A stretch of 64,000 nucleotides of DNA from Sansalvadorimonas sp965243775 (lineage in GTDB: Bacteria; Pseudomonadota; Gammaproteobacteria; Pseudomonadales; Endozoicomonadaceae). The notes under the pieces are model-generated. The model had not been told where the DNA came from and ran no database searches. It saw only the letters and a list, made by a program, of their open reading frames with translations. How positions within the stretch are numbered: position 1 is the first letter of the stretch; every line of letters starts with the position of its first letter. Positions 44,367 to 53,257 of the stretch are shown here, piece by piece. A program made the position numbers and the translations under genes. Location of the stretch: NCBI GenBank assembly GCA_965243775.1, contig CBDEWF010000162.1, forward strand, positions 62,001-126,000, written 5' to 3'.

Positions 44367-44441
44367 ACTTTCGCTATGCGGTTAAATTAAACAAGCAAAA
44401 CGCCGAACTATACAGAAGTCCCAACAAAAAAAGCGTTTAGT

Positions 44442-46055
44442 ATGCAACCCACATCACCCGATCTATTCCACCGGTTACAACAAGTTGCACTTGCCGCCAA
44501 CACTCAGATAAACAAAGGGCAGCCGGATTGCGAGCTGGGCATCGATGCTGAGGATAAAGTCGCCACTGAGGATAACTGTTCGCTCGAACCTAGCACCTAT
44601 ACCAACATGTTCCTGTTAGGCTACTGGGACACGAGAACCGTTAAGTCCTTTGATGATGCCGCTGCCAGAATTGAACCCCTTCTTAGCGACTGCGCTGAAG
44701 CGGCAAGCCATCACGCCAGAACTCCGGTAGCACTGCGGACTTCGCGCAAGATGACCGCCCGGGAAGTTCAGCAGGAAACCGGCAAACTGTTCAATAGCGA
44801 CTGGGGTCGCCTGCAACAGGTAAAACAGGAAACAGAGGCTTTCCTGAAACACCTCAGCGAATACGACAAACTGGGACCTTTTGCACGTTTAAGCGGAAAA
44901 ACCAGTGAACACGGACTGGCCGACAAAGCGCTCTACAGCAAAAAAATCGAGTTACTCGAGCAGGAGGTGGCACAGTGTCAGGACAAGCATTCTGAAGAAT
45001 ACAAAACATTGCAGGAATACCAGCAATACCTGGAAGCCCTGCATATGGAAGAACGGGTAAGACTGAGACTGGAACAGAGCATCGAGGCGCACATTCAGAA
45101 AGCAGAAGACCCCGATGCCATGAGAGCAGCCATCGAAGCATTTACCCGTGAACACGACATCAGCAAACTCGCCAGCAATACCCGTGCTGACGGTGTAGAC
45201 AGAAACCCGGTAACCAGGGAAGTCACCAACCGTTTTCTGAACAACCGTTTAAGAAATGCACCGAATCCCAGCCTGAGACGTGACCCTCTTGCCCGCTCAC
45301 TGATTCTGGACACCCAGATTCTGAAAGAAAGAGGTTTCCGGTCCGCTGAACACGACGATCCGCAGCTCAATGCCTTTATTGCAGAGCTGATTTTTCACGC
45401 CATGAACAACCAGGACCACCCTTTATACGCATCGGAATCCGAGCGTGGGGCTGATGCTGTCGTAAAGGATACGCAACGACTCCTTTATTATGACGACCGG
45501 GAAACAGAACGCTACGATGCTGTCGATCTGTTCCTTGAAATGCACACTGACCACGGCCTGTTCAGAACCGGCAGCCACCAGCCATTAGAAAAAATCAGGG
45601 ACACTTATCTGGAGTTCGGTGTCATTCCACTGAAAGGTCTTAACCCGACCAATCATCCGACGCTGATGCTGGGCTGCGGACACATCAGCGACCACTCTTC
45701 TCACGACAACATGGACACCTTGGATATTCGGGCAAGAGGAAAACCGGATGCTCTGCTGCGCTGGGGAACACCCTTAACAACCCGCTACCTTGAAAACCTT
45801 AAACCCAAGTACAGAGAAATCATCGACGAAGGACCCGTCTGTGCGTTTATGAATTTTTCGGATGAATTTTTCGATTCTGCCAGAGCCTGCCTGAAACCAG
45901 GCGGACGACTGTTACTCCCTAAACATGTACTCAAAGAGAATAAAATCCCTACGGACTTTGTACCCGACATTGAGACAGGCTCACACGAGCGCGATATGCG
46001 CTATACATGCCAAAGCTTTATCTACAGGCCAGAGCTCAAACAATTTAAGCCCTGA
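44442..46055 (+). CDS. Unknown 537-residue protein with a C-terminal methyltransferase-like segment
   Basis: No family recognised overall. The N-terminal half is helical, with a likely coiled coil at about 150-235 (ALYSKKIELLEQEVAQCQDKH, then EEYKTLQEYQQYLEALHME). The C-terminal 135 residues resemble a Rossmann methyltransferase: PTLMLGCGH near 406 (motif I-like), TLDIRA after strand 2 and ACLKPGGRLLLPK near 482. Catalytic function is uncertain. The stop codon (46053-46055) is one base from the end of an IS4-type element, so the C-terminus may have been trimmed by the insertion. IS fragments flank it on both sides, which marks it as acquired cargo. No signal peptide. Confidence 0.65.
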   Translation: MQPTSPDLFHRLQQVALAANTQINKGQPDCELGIDAEDKVATEDNCSLEPSTYTNMFLLGYWDTRTVKSFDDAAARIEPLLSDCAEAASHHARTPVALRTSRKMTAREVQQETGKLFNSDWGRLQQVKQETEAFLKHLSEYDKLGPFARLSGKTSEHGLADKALYSKKIELLEQEVAQCQDKHSEEYKTLQEYQQYLEALHMEERVRLRLEQSIEAHIQKAEDPDAMRAAIEAFTREHDISKLASNTRADGVDRNPVTREVTNRFLNNRLRNAPNPSLRRDPLARSLILDTQILKERGFRSAEHDDPQLNAFIAELIFHAMNNQDHPLYASESERGADAVVKDTQRLLYYDDRETERYDAVDLFLEMHTDHGLFRTGSHQPLEKIRDTYLEFGVIPLKGLNPTNHPTLMLGCGHISDHSSHDNMDTLDIRARGKPDALLRWGTPLTTRYLENLKPKYREIIDEGPVCAFMNFSDEFFDSARACLKPGGRLLLPKHVLKENKIPTDFVPDIETGSHERDMRYTCQSFIYRPELKQFKP

Positions 46056-46165
46056 AACAATACTCTGGACACTTTCCATGCAGCGATAGCACCATAGTTG
46101 CTGAGTTCCTGATATACGCCCATGACTTTTCTATCATTCATGGGCAATTCTAACCTCTCAAAAAC

Positions 46166-47491
46166 GGGGCTTTCTCAGGTTGGCAGATCATATCTGAGCC
46201 TCCTGCCGGATTTTCAGATACAGATATTCAAGGTCGTTATAGCCACAAGCCTTGTAGACAATACGTTTGATCACACCGTTAAAGGCCTCAATTTTTGCAC
46301 TGGTTATTCGGTGCTGACAGTATGACAGGAGTCCTTCTCTGGCCCGATCCAACCCTTTGGCAAACCGCCTGAGTTCGCCAATGCCTGTTTCTGTGGCCAG
46401 CTCGATCCACCTGTCGAGAAACTTACTGGCACAACCTTTGTAAGTGTACGTCCAGAGCTGCTTGAGCATATCCTTCAGGGTGTAGGCTTGGTACAGGTCT
46501 TCGTTCATAGCCAACAGTTCTTTCAGACAGCTTTCTCCCTTGGGGGTGAGGTTCTCAGGGTTCCTGAACAAATTGAAGCGCTGCCCCTTGATGAAAGGCT
46601 TATCATCAACTTCAGCCTGCCTCCATTCCCGACGACGGATTTTATCTATGACATCGTTGTAATTGGCAATAATGTGAAACTTGTCGTAAACGATATCGGC
46701 GTCAGGAAGGTGCTCCCTGACCGACGCTTTGTAGCTACCACCACGGTCTATACCCACACATTCAATGCGAGACTTTTGTTCCGGAGTTAAGCGGCTGAGG
46801 AATTGGTCCAGGGTGGCTTTTCGCTTGCCTTCACCAAGGAACAGGGTTTCGCCCGTATCAGCATTCAGAACAACAGTCAGGTAATGGTGTCCTTTACCAA
46901 TGGATTTCTCATCAATCAACAGGGCTCGTATGTTATCCAGGTCAGGGGCTGGCAGAGTTTTCATCAATATCTCTTTATCCCAGCGCCTGGCCGTATGATG
47001 CGAGATAGAGATGAATTCAGGAATCTTGTTGCAGGGCATATAGCGGCAGAGATGACTGACATGTTGCTTCAGCCGTTCAGTAGCCTGCGCTTTGGGAGCC
47101 AACCCGGGAGGCGTGACTGTTTCAATGTGCCCACAGTGGGAACACCGTCCCTGGTAAACAGTGAAGCATAATTGCACATCCAGAGTACCCAGCGGCAAGT
47201 CCAGCACGGTACGCTCATTCTCACGGATTTTACCCATTGGGTTCTGACACTGACTGCATCTGAACTGCTGTATGCGACCATCCCTGCGCAGGGAAACTGT
47301 AGCCACAGATTCATCCCAATTAATATCAATGTGGTCGATTACCCAGCCGGGAAATGAGAACATAGGACGCAGTGAGGGCGTTGTAGACATGCCTGATCCT
47401 TCAGAAATGTTGATCCGTTCAAATCAACCTTTGCCTGAAGGCTATTTCTGTTTCAACCCCTCACTTTCATCTGCCAACCTGAGAAAGCCCC
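46166..47491 (-). mobile_element. ISL3-family insertion sequence, 1326 bp
   Basis: Perfect 23-bp terminal inverted repeats, starting GGGGCTTTCTCAGG at 46166 and ending in its complement at 47491. Contains one intact transposase gene. No 8-bp target duplication is seen (flanks TCAAAAAC and TCTTCTTG differ), consistent with deletion of adjacent sequence after insertion. Confidence 0.88.
46188..47390 (-). CDS. ISL3-family transposase
   Basis: 400 residues, full length for the family. The N-terminal zinc-finger-like region has paired cysteines (FRCSQCQNPMG; CFTVYQGRCSHCGH). The DDE catalytic part includes ALLIDEKSIGKGHHYLTVV, CVGIDRGGSYKASVREHLPDA and VYDKFHI. The C-terminal SAKIEAFNGVIKRIVYKACGYND is also characteristic. 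The stop codon lies at the edge of the left inverted repeat. The frame is intact, so the element may still be active. Confidence 0.93.
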   Translation of the reverse strand: MSTTPSLRPMFSFPGWVIDHIDINWDESVATVSLRRDGRIQQFRCSQCQNPMGKIRENERTVLDLPLGTLDVQLCFTVYQGRCSHCGHIETVTPPGLAPKAQATERLKQHVSHLCRYMPCNKIPEFISISHHTARRWDKEILMKTLPAPDLDNIRALLIDEKSIGKGHHYLTVVLNADTGETLFLGEGKRKATLDQFLSRLTPEQKSRIECVGIDRGGSYKASVREHLPDADIVYDKFHIIANYNDVIDKIRRREWRQAEVDDKPFIKGQRFNLFRNPENLTPKGESCLKELLAMNEDLYQAYTLKDMLKQLWTYTYKGCASKFLDRWIELATETGIGELRRFAKGLDRAREGLLSYCQHRITSAKIEAFNGVIKRIVYKACGYNDLEYLYLKIRQEAQI

Positions 47492-47780
47492 TCTTCTTGC
47501 CACTCTTGGTCATAAAGCTGGCATCGAGCGCTGCGATTTTCTCTTGGGTCGTTGACAGTACGTCCGATAGCATCAGACAGTTGAGTTTAAAGAAATCAAA
47601 TGTTCGGCGATACCAGCGTCTGAATCGCTTTTCGCTCATGGAAGAGTAACGGCTCATGTTGCGGAAAGTTGCTTTTCCCTGAACGATAATGAGCGTGAGA
47701 AGCAGTTGGCAGATGAATGTCTTTTGGGGCTTTTTGACCTTGGACATTTTATCCAGGGCGGTCTTTACTATGTTGTCCAT
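47492..47780 (-). pseudogene. N-terminal remnant of the IS4-family transposase
   Basis: 96 native codons starting MDNIVKTALDKMSKVKKPQK and reaching ALDASFMTKSGKK, which contains the first catalytic Asp. The reading then runs into the ISL3 inverted repeat and stops. It is the upstream half of the interrupted element at 46057-47878. Confidence 0.8.
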
Positions 47781-47969
47781 GAGAGGAAGCTGGCAGCGAG
47801 CATAGAGGGTTTGGCTTCTCTATTATCGCTGTTTTCTCTCATGGCCACTCTATCTGTGAAAACTGTCCGAAGTATTGTTTTAAAGAAGCTTTTAACAGGA
47901 GAGTTAACAGCCCTGACTCAGGCATAATATTGGGTGAAAAGTAAGACTGAACATACAGGAACAGATCAT

Positions 47970-48430
47970 TTGACCCATAAGAAGTATATCGGGGCCCATG
48001 TCAGTGCTGCGGGTGGAGTCGAGAATGCTCCGCTGAATGCCCATAAACTGGGAGCGAGTGCCTTCGCCCTGTTCACTAAAAATCAGCGGCAATGGAAGGC
48101 CAAACCTCTTACGGATAAAAGCATAAGGTTGTTTAAGGAGCGCTGTGAGCAATATGGCTTCGCTCCTGAACAGATTCTTCCCCATGACAGTTATCTGATA
48201 AACCTTGGCCATCCAGAAACTGAGGCTCTTGAAAAGTCCCGTGCCGCTTTTATTGATGAGATAGAGCGATGCATGCAGTTGGGGGCTGGATCGTCTTAAC
48301 TTTCATCCGGGCAGTCACCTGCGCTCTATCTCTGAAGAGGAGTGTTGCGACAGGGTGCCGGAATCAATCAATCTGGCCCTTGCCCAGACAGATGATGTTA
48401 TTGCTGTTATCGAGTAAACCGCAATTAATA
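47970..48430 (+). pseudogene. nfo: Decayed second copy of endonuclease IV gene
   Basis: KKYIGAHVSAAGGVENAPLNAHK and about 105 further residues match the intact Nfo encoded at 50930-51796, but with many synonymous and some amino acid differences. An extra G in the GGGGG run near 48285 shifts the frame; the second frame continues as DRLNFHPGSHLRSISEEE and INLALAQTDDVIAVIE, then decays to a TAA at about 48416. The C-terminal 60% is missing. The divergence at DNA level argues against a very recent duplication; a replaced or foreign allele is possible. Confidence 0.88.
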
Positions 48431-48473
48431 CACAACCTAAAAGGGTGTTTATATTTATGAATATGACTTCACT

Positions 48474-50648
48474 TTATACTATCTGCTTTTCTTTCATTAT
48501 AAAAATGCCAGCTGACAGCAGTTTAATAATCAAAGCATTCAAGGCAATGAGTGGCATTCTTCCCGAACCGGAACCTAGTTGACATTCGTCTTCTTTATCT
48601 CTTTCTGTATCATGAAAGCCGCAATCTTTTAAAAAATCCATCTGCCCTTTGCGCAAAACTGGTCCTTGCAATTTTCCCGGCAAACCCGGGTAAGCATCCC
48701 GATTTATCCTTTTTGCCCGAATATCCTGTACATAGGGAGCATTTTTCGCCAGCCAGTAATTAACTTCTCTGCTACACTGGGTTAGCAAGCCATCTTCAGC
48801 CATTAATTTATGGCAATGCGCCTTGTCAATCCCCATCCCGTAATGAAATAGTTCTGCGATTATCTCACCGAGTTCTGTTTCCACTTTATGAATCTGCTGT
48901 TCGTTTGATACATCAAATTCATTATTCAGACACCGTCCATAAAGAAGGACAAGACCCTGGGCTGCCCGAGCCATTTCGTTCAGTCGAATTTTTCGGCTAT
49001 CTTCATTGACAGGCTGAGATACCTCAATATTCCCTGTGTGGTCAAAATAGTTTGCCGGTGGCATCTCAGGCAGAAAACAATCTCCCTGATCCCTCATGCC
49101 AATAGAACCGACATTGGTAAAATCTGTAGCAGCACCATTCCACCGTTCAAGAGCACCTTCACAAGTCTGGCCGATAAAAGGCGAAATAACGATATGCTTT
49201 CGTTCTTCAGCACTATCATGGTAAGCATTAATGGATGGAGTACCCATGATTCCTTTGGACCACAAGCGGCCAAAGTCCCTTGCATACAGGTGCAGTCCGT
49301 TAATGCAGGCTCTTCTGTCTTTTGTATCGTAAAGGTACTGTTCATAAAGAGCCTTGGCAGGTGATGTAAAATCTATAGCGGTTCTACATTCAGGGCCTGT
49401 TAAGCCAAAAAGTGATTGTTGCTCTGCATCGGAAAGGGAAGTTCCCTGAATGTAAGTGAGCGGATTATTCAGCCTGACCAGCTTTCCCGGTATTACAACC
49501 TCACTTTCAAGTTCAAGAACCTTTTTTTGCTCATGGAAAAATTTGAGTTTACTGAAATTACAGTGAACATCCTGGACACTTTCATTGGCAAACTGAATTT
49601 TCAAGTAATGATTGCATCCGTCATCAGATCTTTTTCGCTTAACTGTTCGGCCAAACCGTTCACTAAAGTTTTGAGCAGCCGGAGGTTCCGCTGCTTCTGG
49701 CTCAGGTCTGATTTGGCACGGGTCTGAACATGCCCTGAACTGCTTTATCTGTTCAGTTTCAGAAACTGGTGGTAACTCTTTCCACAATCGCTCAATGAAA
49801 AGATTCCATGCATTCACTTCATCATAAAAAGTGCTTAAAGGATAAAACTGCTGGCCAAAAAGATAGCGCTGTGCCTTTTTTTTGTCCGGATCAAAAAGCC
49901 ACTCTTGTTGAATTTTATAACTCCAGTTTTCAGGTGTTTCAGACAACATTGTCTGAATCAGGCAGTATTTGAATGTTGGAAACCGGTCATTGTAATAAAA
50001 ATAGAATGGATAGTTTCTGTTCTGATACTGGTCGTTATTGACTGGGTCGAATGGCTCTCTGTCATCGATGATCATTTCAGGTTCCAAGTGACACAGTTCG
50101 GGGCGTATGCGCTTATCACCCGCTTTCATGGAGTCAAGAATCCACTGACATGGATAATCGTTGATCATATCTATATTGATCAGCCAATCCATAAACAGGC
50201 TGTACTTTTCATAGCTCCTTAAGCCGTCAAGCTCACGTAATTTGTCAAACAGTGCGCAGAAAACTTTATTCTGATCAAACTCACCATCGCTCTCTGTCAA
50301 TCCCAGCTGTTCATTGCTGTAATGTTCAGTTGGTCTGCCAGCGAAATGCAGCGCCATTATGCATGAAAACCATGTTTTATATTTGTTGGTCCATTCAGAC
50401 ATCAGGCTTTCTTTTGGAAAAATATTTTGCCTACACTGGTTTTTTATTTTTGACAGAACTGCAGGTAGATTTTCCTCGTATTGGACAGGGTCCAAAACTG
50501 CCTCAATGTTGTTATGGACACGGGGATTAGCAAAGGGAATAATGCCCATAGTGTCCAGTTGCCGTTCAGCCTCTGCAATCTCCACTGGCACATCAGCAGG
50601 AAGCGTACAGACACAACTGGCACTAACGGTAGCACTTATTGCTTGCAT
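48474..50648 (-). CDS. Unknown 724-residue protein
   Basis: I do not recognise it. The protein is soluble-looking, rich in Asn, Cys, Tyr and Trp. A Pro/Ala/Glu linker (about 300-335) is followed by a basic cluster GRTVKRKRSDDG near 345 that resembles a eukaryotic nuclear localisation signal. No signal peptide is convincing, although residues 1-15 are weakly hydrophobic. The gene lies on the opposite strand between the nfo pseudogene and intact nfo, a place where an insertion has separated or replaced nfo sequence. Effector function is possible but unsupported by any direct motif. Confidence 0.68.
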   Translation of the reverse strand: MQAISATVSASCVCTLPADVPVEIAEAERQLDTMGIIPFANPRVHNNIEAVLDPVQYEENLPAVLSKIKNQCRQNIFPKESLMSEWTNKYKTWFSCIMALHFAGRPTEHYSNEQLGLTESDGEFDQNKVFCALFDKLRELDGLRSYEKYSLFMDWLINIDMINDYPCQWILDSMKAGDKRIRPELCHLEPEMIIDDREPFDPVNNDQYQNRNYPFYFYYNDRFPTFKYCLIQTMLSETPENWSYKIQQEWLFDPDKKKAQRYLFGQQFYPLSTFYDEVNAWNLFIERLWKELPPVSETEQIKQFRACSDPCQIRPEPEAAEPPAAQNFSERFGRTVKRKRSDDGCNHYLKIQFANESVQDVHCNFSKLKFFHEQKKVLELESEVVIPGKLVRLNNPLTYIQGTSLSDAEQQSLFGLTGPECRTAIDFTSPAKALYEQYLYDTKDRRACINGLHLYARDFGRLWSKGIMGTPSINAYHDSAEERKHIVISPFIGQTCEGALERWNGAATDFTNVGSIGMRDQGDCFLPEMPPANYFDHTGNIEVSQPVNEDSRKIRLNEMARAAQGLVLLYGRCLNNEFDVSNEQQIHKVETELGEIIAELFHYGMGIDKAHCHKLMAEDGLLTQCSREVNYWLAKNAPYVQDIRAKRINRDAYPGLPGKLQGPVLRKGQMDFLKDCGFHDTERDKEDECQLGSGSGRMPLIALNALIIKLLSAGIFIMKEKQIV

Positions 50649-50929
50649 AATTAATAATACTTCCTTACTGAATTTATAATCATTCTATAGATAGTCAGGC
50701 TTATAGATTTAGTGAGCCCAACAGTGCATAGGTTCCTGCTACCTCTAACCAGAAAGTTAGCCTGTCTGACACCGGTGCGTCTGTAATGCTGTAATGGCAA
50801 GAACATAACCAGACCATCTGGCCGGAGTTGCAACACAGCTGAACGCCTGAGCACTGCGTCAGAAGATATGACTTAGTTTGGTTGGGTACTTAACTACCAG
50901 AGATTAGCACTAACAAAGGAACTTATTTC

Positions 50930-51796
50930 TTGAAATATATTGGAGCCCATGTCAGTGCCGCAGGAGGTGTTGAGAATGCCCCTTTAAATGCCCATAAACT
51001 AGGCGCTACAGCCTTTGCCCTGTTCACAAAAAACCAGCGTCAATGGAAAGCAAAACCATTAACTGATCAGAGTATTGAGCTGTTCAAAGCCCGGTGTGAG
51101 GAATACGGTTACAAGCCTGAGCAGATCCTTCCGCACGATAGCTATCTTATAAATCTCGGCCACCCGGAACATGAAGGTTTGCAAAAATCGAGAGAAGCTT
51201 TCGTTGACGAAATGCAGCGATGCATGCAGTTGGGACTGGATAGACTGAATTTTCATCCCGGCAGTCATTTGCGGAAGATGGATATCGATCTTTGTCTGAA
51301 GCGTATTTCCGAGTCTATCAATATGGCGCTTGACCAGAGCGAAGGCGTTATTGCCGTGATTGAAAATACAGCTGGACAGGGCAGCAATCTGGGATGGCAG
51401 TTTGAACATCTGGCCCGGATTATTGATGGAATCAAAGATAAAAGCCGGGTGGGAGTCTGTCTTGATACCTGCCACACTTTTGCCGCTGGCTATGATTTGA
51501 GAACCCATGAAGCCTGCGAAAAAACCTTTGCGGAGTTTGATCAGGTTGTCGGTTTTGGTTATCTCCGGGGTATGCATATCAATGATTCCAAGGGGGAGCT
51601 GGGTTCCCGCAAGGACCGCCATCACAGCCTGGGAGAAGGGGAAATCGGCTGGGAGTGCTTCCAGTATATTATGGGAGATCAGCGCTTTGACAAAGTACCC
51701 ATGGTGCTGGAAACCATTGATGAAACTATCTGGCCCGATGAAATTCAGGTCCTGAACCGTTTGGCTCTGGAAGGCTGTTCCCGGGAAACTGTCTGA
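50930..51796 (+). CDS. nfo: Endonuclease IV (AP endonuclease)
   Basis: Zn-dependent AP endonuclease of base-excision repair, 288 residues. Conserved segments: KYIGAHVSAAGGVENAP, LNFHPGSH, VIENTAGQGSNLG, GVCLDTCHTFAAGYDLRT and HINDSKGELGSRKDRHHSLGEGEIG. The start is a TTG at 50930 (AAAGGA nine bases upstream), chosen because the conserved protein begins MKYIGAH. A partial, decayed copy lies 3 kb upstream in the same orientation. Confidence 0.97.
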   Translation: MKYIGAHVSAAGGVENAPLNAHKLGATAFALFTKNQRQWKAKPLTDQSIELFKARCEEYGYKPEQILPHDSYLINLGHPEHEGLQKSREAFVDEMQRCMQLGLDRLNFHPGSHLRKMDIDLCLKRISESINMALDQSEGVIAVIENTAGQGSNLGWQFEHLARIIDGIKDKSRVGVCLDTCHTFAAGYDLRTHEACEKTFAEFDQVVGFGYLRGMHINDSKGELGSRKDRHHSLGEGEIGWECFQYIMGDQRFDKVPMVLETIDETIWPDEIQVLNRLALEGCSRETV

Positions 51797-51802
51797 AATA
51801 AA

Positions 51803-51832
51803 TCAGGCCGGATTACCGGCCTGACTGTTTTT
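51803..51832 (+). terminator. Rho-independent terminator after nfo
   Basis: TCAGGCCGG (51803-51811) and CCGGCCTGA (51816-51824) with loop ATTA, then CTGTTTTT. Confidence 0.92.
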
Positions 51833-52044
51833 CTGACCAACCATCTTGAAAAACTCTGGACTGAGTACCCCTGAGGTATTGTGATGCAATAACATTGCTG
51901 AGGTGTTTAGTGGGGTGTTCTGTCCTTTTTGTCTCAATTGTAATGTATGCATGCTTAAATGCCGTATATGTGGTATGATTCATGCCAAAATTGACATAAA
52001 AGTGGTCTAAGGTTAAGTCATGGCAGGCTCTTGGAGACCACAGC

Positions 52045-53250
52045 GTGCAAAACAGGGTTTCAGAAGGCATGATCAGGAAATTTGGTGTCCGTAATTTCTG
52101 CTGCTTCAAAGAAGGTGTGGAGATTGATTTTACCCTTGGCAATGGTGTCCCGGATAATATTCGCCAGGGGCGTGACTATGCCACGGTGATGGGCGTTAAA
52201 GGAGCGAATGGGGCTGGTAAAACCAATTTGCTAAAGGCATTGAGCTGGCTGAGAATGTTTTGTTATTCATCAGCCGATAAGGATGTATCCGATACCATAC
52301 AAATTGACTCTTTTGCCAAAAGCCCTGAACCAATCGATTTTCTTCTGGAGTTTGAGGCTGGGGGGAATGCATATTTATATGAACTCAGCCTTAATAAAAA
52401 TCATGTACTCAGTGAAAAAATTGAAAAGAAAAAAAATGGTGTCGGTCGTAAGTCCCTTGTACTTTCTCGAAGAAAAAATGTTGTAGAGAAAGCAAATAGC
52501 TCTATTGCAGAAATAAAAAACATTGAACTAAGAGATGATGCGTCAATTCTCAGCCTTTTAAAAAAATATAAATTCAAGTCAGATATGCATGACCTGATGA
52601 CTATCAATGATTTTATTCTGAAAATGATTATTAATGTGAATAAAATTGGCTATGTGGATTTGCAACTTGATCTTGATGCAACATCTAAAACATATTCAAA
52701 ATATCCTGAATTGTTTGGTTTTGTTAAAAGTATTATCAAGTCGGCTGATGATAGTATTCATGATATTGAGATAAAAGAGGGGCTGGACAAAGACGGCAAT
52801 ACAATCTATTTTCCAGAATTTTTACATAAGAATAGCGATATTGATTTACTTTTGAATTTTCATAATGAATCAAGTGGAACAAAAGCTCTTTATAAAAAAA
52901 TGCATTGGTACTGGGCAGCACTTGGGTCTGGAGGACTATTGGCCATGGATGAATTCGATATCCATCTCCATGCCATGGTTCTGCCAATGATAATCGATCT
53001 TTTCCAGAATCCGGAAACCAACCCCAAAGGGGCACAGTTCCTTTTTACCGCTCATAACACGGAAATCATTGATAAACTGGGCAAATACCGCACGATTCTG
53101 GTCAATAAAGAAGATGGCGAAAGTTACTGCTACCGTTTGGACGAGATCCCCGGCAGTATGATCCGTAATGATCGTCCCATTTCCCCGCTCTATCTGGGCG
53201 GCAAAATTGGCGGTATTCCAACAGGCTTGCCTTTTGGCGGTGGAGAGTAG
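52045..53250 (+). CDS. AAA/ABC-type ATPase (RecF/OLD-like)
   Basis: 401 residues. The Walker A GANGAGKT is at 53-60 after the N-terminal RKFGVRNFCCFKEG typical of RecF/SMC-like ATPases. An ESSGTKALYK signature-like segment lies near 274-283. The Walker B LLAMDEFDIHLH is near 300, and QFLFTAHNTEIID follows (H-loop). No nuclease (TOPRIM) domain is attached. I keep the GTG at 52045 (GGAG eight bases upstream); an ATG at 52069 is the alternative. The middle part is AT-rich and Lys-rich. It is followed after 7 bases by a small partner gene. Such two-gene ATPase units are often phage-defence systems. This role is inferred. Confidence 0.88.
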   Translation: MQNRVSEGMIRKFGVRNFCCFKEGVEIDFTLGNGVPDNIRQGRDYATVMGVKGANGAGKTNLLKALSWLRMFCYSSADKDVSDTIQIDSFAKSPEPIDFLLEFEAGGNAYLYELSLNKNHVLSEKIEKKKNGVGRKSLVLSRRKNVVEKANSSIAEIKNIELRDDASILSLLKKYKFKSDMHDLMTINDFILKMIINVNKIGYVDLQLDLDATSKTYSKYPELFGFVKSIIKSADDSIHDIEIKEGLDKDGNTIYFPEFLHKNSDIDLLLNFHNESSGTKALYKKMHWYWAALGSGGLLAMDEFDIHLHAMVLPMIIDLFQNPETNPKGAQFLFTAHNTEIIDKLGKYRTILVNKEDGESYCYRLDEIPGSMIRNDRPISPLYLGGKIGGIPTGLPFGGGE

Positions 53251-53257
53251 TATTTCC

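Larger units (their letters stand above)
46057..47878 (-). mobile_element. IS4-family element, internally deleted and interrupted by an ISL3-family element
   Basis: Imperfect terminal inverted repeats bound it: ACAATACTCTGGACACTTTC at 46057 and, inverted, ACAATACTTCGGACAGTTTTC ending at 47878. Inside remain about 30 C-terminal codons (46057-46165) and 96 N-terminal codons (47780-47492) of the transposase. The middle, including the second and third catalytic residues, is gone and an ISL3-type element sits in its place. A partial sister copy is at 43546-43912. Confidence 0.8.

Noticed and set aside
47492..47499. Target duplication of the ISL3 element
   Set aside because: The eight bases at each flank differ (TCAAAAAC and TCTTCTTG), so no duplication can be claimed.
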